Source: Tretioscincus oriximinensis (lineage: Eukaryota > Chordata > Lepidosauria > Squamata > Gymnophthalmidae). Taken from it: a stretch of 64,000 bases of DNA. A program made the translations under genes and the position numbers. The stretch lies in the NCBI GenBank assembly GCA_022410635.1, contig JAJVDF010000165.1, forward strand, positions 1,996,367 to 2,060,366, read 5' to 3'. This document shows, piece by piece, positions 11,860-21,800 of this stretch; the stretch's first letter is position 1, and every line of letters begins with the position of its first letter. The notes under the pieces are model-generated. The model ran no database searches. It saw nothing but the letters and a program-made list of their open reading frames with translations, and was not told where the DNA came from.

Positions 11860-13185
11860 AAAGCAGCAGAATGTGTTTTTTAAAGCCAATTATCGAAGTT
11901 ATTGGAAAGTCAGCTTTCAAACTGGGATATAGGGTTAAATTATAAAGGCGATACTGTGTGGACAATTTTTAGTGAGAAACTGCAAGATTGTTGATGTTTA
12001 CATTTCCATAAACTTTCCCTTGCTTCACAAAAGGGGTGTATGTGAAGCTTGATACGGACCGCAGACAGACCATAGCATTTGGGAAGAGGGACTACTGCAC
12101 TTCCTCTTGACAATCAGCAAACAAAATGGCTGCCAGAAGAAAGTGTCACGTGCAGGGAAAATCTTGTTTGCCAGTAATTGCCAGAATGACAACATCTGGA
12201 ATAAATTGTAAAGGTATGAACAGAGATCTTTAAAATCAGAAAACCATATATCTGGATAATCGGGAAAATCCAGAATAAACAAATGCTGTCTGGATGCAGC
12301 CTTTGTCATTCTGACCGTTCTTGGTAAATGAAATTTTCCATGCTTATGTATCATTGGTGACTGGTTTGAGTTGGCCTCCAGAAAACAGCTCTCAATCAAT
12401 GCATCAAAATTGTTATTCTCTTGACTTTTATCTTAAATCTAGCGATGTGTAATTTTGAAAAATATTAGTAAGGGCTTTTCTGCTTGCATTTGTCAAAGCA
12501 AGAATGTTATTTGCTTTAGAGCAAATTGCAACAAGACTAAAAAAAGCATGGTATTTAATGACACAAGAAGGAAGGTGCTCCTGTTCCAGTAAGAAACAAA
12601 TGCTAGTTGATGTATTCCAGAAATATTCCCTTAAAAAGAGCAACAGATACCAGATTTTTGCATCATGCATCCTTCCAAGCAGCTATAACTAGAATTGGTT
12701 AGAATGATTTTGGAATTGCACCAGCAAGAGCTATGTAAATCAAGTAAATGTTTTATGTCACCTGCTAATGCTTTCCCGTAGCCTCACAGTTTCCATAATT
12801 GTCTGGTTTGTGTGAACAACCTCCCCCCCACCCGCTTTCTTCCATGCACACCACTTACGCACATGCCAGCTGCCATTAGACGACAGCTGTTTCACATTCT
12901 GTTGAAGAATATCATAAAAAGAAAAAAAAAAGGNCTAACGTGATATGCACCAAAAAAAGTGTTGTTCCACATTACTAAAAGTCTTGAACTGAATTGGAGT
13001 TAAACGTCCTCTTCCAAGTGTTATTCCCCAAGGCATTCAAACTTGAACACGTCTAGATACATTATGCATGGGTAGTTTCATATGTGCTATGGGAAATAGC
13101 TCTCATTGCAGGAAGTGGAAAGGTCAGTCTTTGTTTTTCATTTCTCTAATTATGGAGTCTGGACAGAGTGCGCTTGGAGTGTTAG
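11860..13185. other. AT-rich stretch, nothing recognised
   Basis: The 124-codon minus frame at 12025-12399 shows no domain, signal peptide or splice context that I recognise. A single N is at 12934. Confidence 0.4.
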
Positions 13186-13189
13186 GAAC

Positions 13190-13365
13190 TTTTTAAGCAC
13201 AGAATTATAGCTCCCTGGTAGAGTAACTGCCTAGAAAGTAGAAGATGACAGATTCTATCTCGGGCATCTCCCAGAAAGAGTTTTGGCAAAGAACTCATAG
13301 TGGATCTTGCCAAGGAAATTGCATGTCCATATTCATGCAGACCGTGGCTGAAGTTTTTGTTTCCT
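13190..13365 (+). mobile_element. tRNA-derived SINE, family 3
   Basis: The tRNA-like head TAGCTCCCTGGTAGAGTAAC is followed by a B-box-like region ending in TCTATCTCGGGCATCTCCC. The head and body resemble 45715-45895. Divergence is high. Confidence 0.6.
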
Positions 13366-13369
13366 TTTT

Positions 13370-14155
13370 GCACGCATAGAAAAAACCCTCCTCTACTATG
13401 TACTATATCTAGGTACACATGATGACTTAAAAAACGCTACAATACTATAATCTGGAATATAGCAATCAGTGTCTGTGCACACCAAACATGTATATTCCAT
13501 GACCAGTGCCCCAGTTCTGTAATATCGCTCATTGATCTCATCCGAGGAATTTATTTATTTTTTACTCGTAACAGCCAACAGAAACAAATGCTGCGTTCTC
13601 GATTGTTTTCTCGCACACGGATATGGTCATGAGACATGGGGGTTCTGTGGAATGATGCAGGAATATCTGAACAATAGTTTATTCCAGGGAAAACAGCATT
13701 TATTGTGGGTTGAGTCTGGTTGACTACTGAAAAGGTCTTACCACTTGTGCCCGAGTCTTCCTGATTGCGCTACGAATGAGGTAGAAAAAAGTCATGTGCA
13801 CGCAGCCTATGTCTTCACTCGCATGACAAGATAACTGATGAAGCACCTTCTGTTGTCATGTTTCCATTTAAGCAGCAGTAAGTGTTTGCAGCAATTGTGA
13901 AGGATGGAATCACTGTCTGATGTACCATTATCAGAAAGTGGAATGTTGCTTGTCTCTATTTTCAAACTGATTCATAAACTAGAGCCTGGAATCCCGACAA
14001 TGGAATCTTATTCTGAATTCTTTCTAATTTGATGCCTCAGATAAACCATGCAGTTGTTTAAAGTATTTCAAAGAGAACCAATTAATATTGCAAACAAATA
14101 GTTGGAATCCTCAGAAGTTCCTAATACTCCTTTCAATTTCCTTGTTTGTAGGAAA
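13370..14155. other. Unassigned stretch
   Basis: No repeat copy or exon could be supported. Confidence 0.4.
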
Positions 14156-14157
14156 CT

Positions 14158-15120
14158 CAATCAATCAATCAATCAATCAGTATTTATTACGGTCGTAAAC
14201 CAGTACAAAAGGGCACTGCCCTACATTAAAAATTTACAGATTTGCCACCTCTTAAATCATAAAAAGGCGTTACATCGGCAATATAAAAACTTTTGTTTGG
14301 GTTAAAATAGTGATAGTTGTCGCAACACACATAGTCTGTACGCACTTGTCAGTGGCAGTGTCTGCTTCCTATGTTGGCATGTCTGTTCACATTGAGTTCA
14401 TCATCTCTCTGCGTGTTTTAATCGCTATAGCGCTGAATCTAGCGACGTTTGATGTTATTTCGGGTTTGTCATCATTCAGCAACAGTGAGATATAAAATTT
14501 ACCCGTGCCACCTGGATGACCTTTTAAAATTGGTGTGATAAATTTTCCCCTTGTGTCTCTATAGAACTGGCAGCACAGAAGTATATGCTCGGTCGTTTCA
14601 ATATCGCCTGAGCCACATGGGCACAGTCTCTCAGCTAGGGGGGTCTTTTGGTATTTTCCTTCAATAACTGCTGATGGGAGGGCTTGGCAGCGGGTTAGAG
14701 TAAAAGCCCTACGTTGGCTTGGCACTTCTAGGTTGGTTAAATATGTCATAGGTGTTACCATATACTTTCTGGAATCACTAGCGNTAAAAAAAGGGGCTCT
14801 GGCCAGATCTTGCTGACGTTCCATGTCAAAAATTCGTTGTTTAATAGCTGCCTTTGCTTGTTCGTAGCCCACATTTAAAAGATGTTCGGGTAGAAAACCT
14901 AGGGTTGAAACTTTATTTATTATTTGTTTTTTCCAGGTTGATTGAAATTCATCTCTCATAGTTAGTGGGACCAAACCAAGTGGAGTTTGTAGTATTCTGA
15001 GCCAATTTTGTAGGAAACTGTCAGAATATAGTGGCAGAATTATCAAGTTGCAGGGATGTCTGGCTACTATGGGAGAGGGGAAATAGCAAACATATTCTAG
15101 ATATGTAAAATCCACTATAA
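14158..15120 (-). mobile_element. Non-LTR retrotransposon 3' half, clade not assigned
   Basis: On the minus strand a 242-codon open frame (15115-14387) ends with CPCG-x8-EHILLCC-x5-R. This Cys/His cluster is typical of the C-terminus of many non-LTR retrotransposon polyproteins, downstream of the RT domain. A TGAT tandem repeat tail (14159-14183 on the plus strand as AATC) marks the 3' end. The RT core is absent, so the copy is 5'-truncated. One N (14784) falls inside the frame. The preceding RRAFTLTRCQALPS stretch may be nucleic-acid binding. A possible piece of the same 3' end is at 31030-31190. Clade cannot be told from this part alone. Confidence 0.75.
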
Positions 15121-15124
15121 GGAG

Positions 15125-16860
15125 GCTTTCACATACTCAATCAGAGTTCTTTGTCATTTTGCAAAATCTCCTTTAAAAATCTCCTCAGAGCATATAAGAA
15201 CCGAGTGGGAGATTTTACTAATTTTCTTTTCAAAACTCTAACATGTGGGGCATACTTTACCTTCGCAGCATTGCACTTTGCTTTTTCCCTGTTCATATTT
15301 ATTTTTATTCCTTTTACTATCACTGTCCCAAGTGTTTTGGTTATTTCTTCCAATTAAAAAACACAGATTTGAACGGGAAAGTTGCCTAGGTGTCCCCAAG
15401 TGTATCCCATCTGTCTGAAACACTTTGCTTGTAAACTGCCCCTGGAACACTGATATTGGGTCACATACAGCTTCAGTATTTGGAAAGTTTTTTTTCCCTC
15501 AAAAGGATCTAATTCCCATTTACTTGTCCAAAAAGAAGCTAGATGCCGTCCAATTTCAATGTTTTAAAAATATATTGGACCCCATTCAACTATGTCCTGA
15601 AGGAACAAAAACGTCCAAGGAAAGAAAGGAATATTATAGAATAGCGCAATATCCTGATTGTCTTTTTACTGGCAACTCACAATGACAGGGGCATGATGCT
15701 GTTCAACAGCTGTTTCTGCTTTTCAGTCCTGAATCTAGTGTGACAAAGTAGGCACAAGGAAGGTGAGGCTTCACATCAAGGATCAGAAACTCATAAAAGA
15801 AATGTGGTAACATTCCAGATTCGGGGAGAAAAGAATTCAGTTGAGGTTAGTCCAGAATGAAGACAGGAATTCAGATTGCTCTGAGCTGACTGAAAACAAA
15901 ACTAATGTATTACATAAATTAAAGTGCCTTTCAAATGTAATAACAATTAATTAAACCTCAGCACTTTGATTCTAGGTGTGTTTGGGCTGAAAAAAAAAGT
16001 TTCTGTTTGTGGGAAAAAGTTGAAAATGTTCTCCATTAAATACTATTAGTAAATTTCCTTTGCTATTAGACTTTGGGTATCCACTATTTCTTTCTATAGT
16101 AAAAAAAAAAGGGTTTACCCTGTCATTGCTGGCCATCCACAAGCATTGAGTGATTGACTTTATGCCCTGTGAGTCTGCTTACATTTCTCAGTAAAGCTTA
16201 GTTTGCAATTGGTTGTTCTGTATCCTTTTTGTCATTGGTTCCCTCTGTTGCTGTGGAGGGAAATTCAAGGGAACATCCCTCCCCTCAATTTTAAACTTTG
16301 AGCTTGCAGATGGTATTTTAAATTTCATCGTTGCTTTTTCCTCTACAAATTTGACTGGAAAAAGTAACTGATTGCCCTTTCTAGCTTCTGCCCATAATGA
16401 AGGACAGAGCTGGAAGTCATGAAAACCTTTGCAAGCTCTTGCAGGCAATGTCTACATAGTGTTGTCTTGGGGCAAAGGCAAGACATTTTGCCACAGAAGT
16501 TGCATTAATGTTCCAGCAGGGAGAAGTGTAATGATAGTCCTTTCTACACTACCACTGCTAGAGCCTCACAAACTTTTTCTTCTAGATTGAGAAAAACCAT
16601 GTGTAGATGCTGCCATTGCAAAAAAGGCCTCCCTTCCTTTCTTGCCCATTCTGCTCTGAGAGCAAGAGGCTCTATCATCACAAACAGGACTGTATTTTGG
16701 ATGTATTTTGCCCATGGGCTCTAATTTATTTTCTTACTTATTTACTTTATTTATTTATTCTACTCCCCCTCTTATCACAACTACTTCAGGTTTTATAATA
16801 ACAAAAGCAGTAATATTTTTAATAGCTTCTTAGTACTATCAGTAGCGATATTTTGCCTAC
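15125..16860. other. Unassigned AT-rich stretch
   Basis: The plus and minus frames of 60-86 codons overlap one another and show no protein features. An ATTT-rich low-complexity run lies at 16728-16760. Confidence 0.4.
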
Positions 16861-17104
16861 ATACAGTAGACTGACCAGACTTTCTGAGGCCCAAACCAGG
16901 GTAATTAATAATCATGCTATTTTGCATATTCATGAATATGCAAATCACCCAACCCACATACCCACAAATGGCTCTAGGAACCTCTGAAGTACATGAGAAG
17001 CCTGCAAAGTGCATAAGAAATTGGCAAAGTGTGTATGAGAAATTTGTGACATCACTTCTGGGATGGGGCTGGAAGTGACTTAATTTAAACCTAGATTCAG
17101 GAAT

Positions 17105-17235
17105 GGGGAAGAAATAGGAAGGAAGGAGAAGGAGGGGAAGGGAGGAAAAAAGAGAAAGAAAGAAGGAAAGAAAGAAGGAAAGATAAAGAAAGGACAGAAA
17201 GAAAAAAGCAAGGAAAGAAAGGAAAAGGAAGAAAC
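17105..17235. repeat. Purine-rich low-complexity tract
   Basis: Almost pure A and G, in GGAAGGAA and GAAAGAAAG patterns. The long minus-strand Phe/Leu/Ser-rich frame across it is a translation of this tract and is not a protein. Confidence 0.9.
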
Positions 17236-17239
17236 AACC

Positions 17240-17900
17240 TACCTTCCTCGTGGCCTCCTCCTCAGGCTGCAGCCTGATTGTCCCGGGCTCCGGTTGCAGC
17301 TGCCTCCCTGTTTTGCTGCCCTGGGTAGCACTGGAGGGCAGCCGAGCTCCTCCAGCAGCCTCCGCCACTGCTGCCACCCTTGTTGTGCACTCCTGCTAGA
17401 TCCACTTGGGCTGCTTTGGCTGCCTGGGCCCACCAGCGGCAACACTCAAGGTCTTGGCTTGGCAGCACTCGGCCCGGCATTGGCATTGCTCTCCTGGTGG
17501 CAGCAGCATTCTGACAGCATCATCACTGCGCTTGGCAGTGGCATTGCTCAGCTCGAAGGCAGCATTGCTTGGGCCAGCGGCATCACCACTGCTAGGTGGG
17601 GAAGATTTCCCTCTGTTTCCCCCCATAAAATGTGTACATATGCACATGGCATCATCGAGGTGCGCTGCACTCTGCTGTTGTCACGTGGCACACAGCGTCA
17701 TTGAGACATGCCTTCTAATTTTCCTCATCCCACAATGCTGCCACCCCCCTCACAGCCTGGCTCTTCCTCTTCGCCTCATCACAGAGCCCTGGGCAGTGGT
17801 GGCATTATGGTATGAGGATGAATAGAAGGCGCATCTCAATGCTGTGCACCATGCACCATGCACCAACCATGCCCGGGGGCCATGGGGAAGGGGCTCCAAA
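17240..17900 (-). other. GC-rich exon-like block inside the repeat element
   Basis: On the minus strand an ATG at 17377 opens MAAVAEAAGGARL..., Ala/Gln/Glu-rich. It reads to GAGGAAG followed by GTAGGT, a plausible splice donor at 17239-17244. This looks like a first coding exon, but it sits between transposon ends. It may be captured genomic sequence or only a GC-rich low-complexity filler. Frames are open on both strands, which weakens the coding case. Confidence 0.3.
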
Positions 17901-17944
17901 CAGGAAATCCCAGCCCCCCGGGACCTTCTGGTCAGCCTAGGCCC

Positions 17945-18668
17945 CTACCCTTTGCATCTCTGAAACAGGGGGGACTACCAGAAGGCCTCATATTCTTATT
18001 GAGATCTTAGAGCAGCAACTCATCTCTGTGGTTCATGTTTTTCCTACTTTCTCTTTCTCTGTGACATAATTTGCCTGCTGTTGCTTGATTGTTAGCTTGT
18101 TCAGAAAGCATGAAACCCATTATCAAGCAAAGTATGAAGAAGTTAGTGGTTGCAAAGAGGCAGAAGAGCTATTGACAGAGCTACTGCGTTGTGGACAAGC
18201 TTTGGACTGTTTTGCACTTGGCCTTGTTCTGCTCCAGAAAGTGTTCTAAGTGGCCTGCTGTCCACATGCCATTCTGGACAAGGGATATACATACTTTTGC
18301 AAGGCACTGTAAATGTGTGACAAACTTGCACAGCCAAATCAGACATCTTCCCTGCTGATTATGAGTCCTTTGAATCCCATTGACCAGAACGCCAACAGTA
18401 GTTGCTATTAATCATATTTTGCCCTCCTATCTTCTTGCCCGTCCAATTAGTACTGGCTGTACTAGTTTGACTCAACTGGGATTTTAGCAAGGACTTATGG
18501 TTCTGAGTATGCGCAACTCCCTTGGTAAAAAAGGGCTCAGGGACAGGAATTCTCTCCATTGTCTTGTTGCAACCACTCCAGTTTCCTGGTCATTTGGGCC
18601 CTCCTAACTATGTTGCAAGTGATTCAGAAGCAAGATCTCCCCTAACCTCTCCCCCAAGCCACATCCCT
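17945..18668. other. Unassigned stretch downstream of the microexon gene
   Basis: No exon or repeat copy was supported. It lies past the inferred 3' end of the minus-strand gene. Confidence 0.4.
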
Positions 18669-18760
18669 GGTCCACCCAGCCTATGCCCTGGTCCACCCTG
18701 GTCCTATGCCCTGGCCCACCCTGGCCCACCCAGCCTATGCCCTTAGCCCAGCCTGCCCCT
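18669..18760. repeat. C-rich minisatellite-like tract
   Basis: Imperfect repeats of CCTGGTCCACC / CCTGGCCCACC and CAGCCTATGCCC. It lies about 110 bp beyond the inferred polyadenylation site of the minus-strand gene, where its transcript would be G-rich. Confidence 0.7.
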
Positions 18761-18869
18761 ACCCCAGCCCACACTGGCAGCACATCCTCCCTTACTCCAG
18801 CAACCTCAGTTGGAGCTTTTACTCTTTCCACAGAAAAACAGACACAAAACCCAATAATCACATCCACAC

Positions 18870-21800
18870 AATTCCTCTCAGTTTAAAAATCTTTTTATTA
18901 AACAAGACAAGGAAATTGAGGCACCTTAAAGTTGCCTTGCCTCAAGGGAGCCCCCATTGTAACTCTTCCTGAGCTCTCAGCCAACCTGGAGCAGCCCAAG
19001 GAGAAGGCAGTGCAGAGAAGGCGAAAAAACCCGTTTTCTCCCCAAGCCAATTAGGATCCAACGGGGAAAAATTCCTTCTCGGTTCCAATTCAGGCAACCA
19101 GCTAGGCCTGCACGGTCAGGTTAAAATGGAGGGCAGAAACTACTTCCAGCCACTGCAATGGAAAGTGGTTAGACAACAAAGCACAAACACTGAGGAGGGA
19201 ATTACATGTGTTCTAATGTAAAACTAAGGCACATCCCTCTCCCTTAGTTTTGCAAATCTCTCTACTAGACCTTGCTGAGAATTCTGACTAGGCTAACTTC
19301 TCTGAATTCTACTAAGGAGAATTCTGCTTAGGGTGGGGACCATACACTCCCGAACGCAGAACTAACCTTGACAATGTCTTTGAAGAAGCTGTGGAGATAA
19401 AGTGTTAAATGCATTCATTCCAGAAGTCAGGAAGGTTCTAGGGCTGAAGGGGGCAGGGGTATAGCTACCATAGGGCAAACCAGGGCAGTGCCCCCCCTGA
19501 GAGCCTCGCCAATTGTGAAATAAACATTTAAAATCACTTTTTCTNCTGGAGCAGCCCAAGGAGAAGGCAGTGCAGAGAAGGCGAAAAAACCCGTTTTCTC
19601 CCCAAGCCAATTAGGATCCAACGGGGAAAAATTCCTTCTCGGTTCCAATTCAGGCAACCAGCTAGGCCTGCACGGTCAGGTTAAAATGGAGGGCAGAAAC
19701 TACTTCCAGCCACTGCAATGGAAAGTGGTTAGACAACAAAGNACAAACACTGNGGAGGGAATTACATGTGTTCTAATGTAAANCTAAGGCACATCCCTCT
19801 CCCTTAGTTTTGNAAATCTCTCTACTAGACCTTGCTGAGAATTCTGACTAGGCTAACTTCTCTGAATTCTACTAAGGAGAATTCTGCTTAGGGTGGGGAC
19901 CATACACTCCCAAACGCAGAACTAACCTTGATAATGTCTTTGAAGAAGCTGTGGAGATAAAGGGTTAAATGCATTCATTCCAGAAGTCAAGAAGGATCTA
20001 GGGCAGAGGGGTGGGGGTGGGGGGCAGGGGCATAGCTACCAAAGGGCCAGCTGGGGCAGAGAGCCTGACCAATTGTGAAATAAACATTTAAAATCACTTT
20101 TTCTACCCAAGGGCCCCCAAGAGTCTAGCTACACCACTGGGGGGGGGTTATTACACTAAGGGCAAATCATTGCCACACAAAGGCAATTGTCTCCCCTAAA
20201 ATGGCCAATATGGGATGCTAACAATTAAAATAACATGAAGGTCTCTTTGTATACCATGGTGGGTGGGAATCAGGTAAAATGTCCATTAATTTCTCAGCAT
20301 TCTTGAGGAACTAAATTAATCGTAGTCCAAAAGCCATCCCTCTATCATTATTAGAAGCCTCACAACTTCTCTGAATTCTACCAGGGCAGCTCAGAGGTTG
20401 GGGAGGGGACCATTCACACCCGAACGCAGAACTAACCTGGATGATGTTCTTGAAGAAGCTGAAAAGTCAAAGGGTTAAAGACATTCATACNGGCAGGCAG
20501 AGGGAATCTTGGGCTTGGTGGGGAAATTGCTTTGAGGACCATGCAAAGGCAATGGTCCCTCCTAAAATGGTCAGTCCAGAATGCTAACAATTATAATATG
20601 TCTTTGTATGTGGTTCAGAGCAAAGAGGCAGTTAAATTATCCATTAATAGATCGGTATAGATGGAAGCCATTTTTGAGTAGTCCAAGACCCACCCCACTC
20701 ACTAATTTTGGAAAATTTGCCTCTTAAACTCCCTTGCTGGGAATGCTGATTCATATTAAGCTCTTTGAATTCTACCAAGAGGTGGGGGTGGGGGTTAGGG
20801 TTTGGGGAGGGGTCCATACACACCCGAATGCAGAACTAACCTTGACAATGTCTTTGAAGAAGCTGAAAAGTTAAATGGTTAAATGCATTCATTCCAGAAG
20901 TCAGTAAGGATCTAGGGCAGGGGGGGGGGGGGCATAGCTACCAAAGGGCCAGCCAGGGCAGAGAGCCTGGCCTATTGTGAAATAAACATTTAAAAATCAC
21001 TTTTTCTACCCAAGGGCCCGCAAGAGTCTAGCTACACTACTGGGGGGGGGGGGTATTACACTAAGGGCAAATCATTGCCACACAAAGGCAATTGTCTCCC
21101 CTAAAATGGCCATTATGGCCAATTAAAATAACACGATGGTCTCTTTGTATACCAGGGTAGGTGGGGATCAGGTAAAATGTCCATTAATTCCTCAGCATTC
21201 TTGAGGAACTGAATTAATCATATTCCAAAAGCCATCCCTCTATCATTATTAGAAGCCTCACAACTTCTCTGAACTCTACCAGGGCAGCTCAGAGATTGGG
21301 GAGGGGACCATTCACACCCGAACGCAGAACTAACCTGAATGATGTTCTTGAAGAAGCTGAAAAGTCAAAGGGTTAAAGACATTCATGCAGACAGGCAGAG
21401 GGAATCTTAGGGTTGGGGGTGGGGAGAATTGCTTTGAGGGCCATACAAAGTCAATGGTCCCTCCTAAAATGGTCAACCAGAATGCTAGCGAGAGGCAGTT
21501 AATTTATCCATTAATGGATCAGTATAGTTGGAAGCCATTTTTGAGTAGTCCAAGAGCCACCCCTCTCTCTAATTTTGGAAAAATTGCCTCTTAGACTCCC
21601 TTGCTGGGAATTCTGATTCATATTAAGCTCTTTGAATTCTACCAAGGGGTGGGGGCAGGGTTTGGGGAGGGGTTCATACACACCCGAACGCAGAACTAAC
21701 CTTGACAATGTCTTTGAAGAAGCTGAGGAGTTAAATGGTTAAATGCATTCATTCCAGAAGTCAGGAAGGATCTAGGGCTGAGGGGGGCAGGGGCATAGCT

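Larger units (their letters stand above)
16867..17939. mobile_element. Element with CTGACCAGA inverted ends and GC-rich core
   Basis: The left end TAGACTGACCAGACTTTCTG and right end CTTCTGGTCAGCCTA are inverse-related to each other and to the hAT-like elements at 11643 and 29256. The left 180 bp recurs at 11440-11577. The interior has a purine-rich AAAG/GGAA tract (17105-17235) and then a GC-rich block (17240-17900). No matching 8-bp target duplication was found, so the ends may belong to separate or composite insertions. Confidence 0.55.
18986..20104. repeat. 559-bp direct duplication joined by a single N (likely assembly artefact)
   Basis: 18986-19544 and 19546-20104 are near-identical over the first 430 bp, with several Ns and a few substitutions in the second copy. 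They diverge over the last 130 bp. A lone N at 19545 sits exactly at the join. Two unmerged contig ends or two haplotypes explain this better than a biological duplication. Confidence 0.75.

Noticed and set aside
12025..12399. 124-codon minus frame
   Set aside because: No domain, no splice context and no repeat relationship; likely fortuitous.
14159..14183. CRISPR-like or regulatory short tandem repeat
   Set aside because: It is a perfect AATC tetranucleotide run without spacers and is the 3' tail of the adjacent retrotransposon.
16793..17377. 194-codon minus-strand frame with a long Phe/Leu/Ser segment
   Set aside because: Most of it is a translation of the purine-rich AAAG/GGAA tract. Only the Ala-rich head has any exon-like look, and that is reported separately with low confidence.
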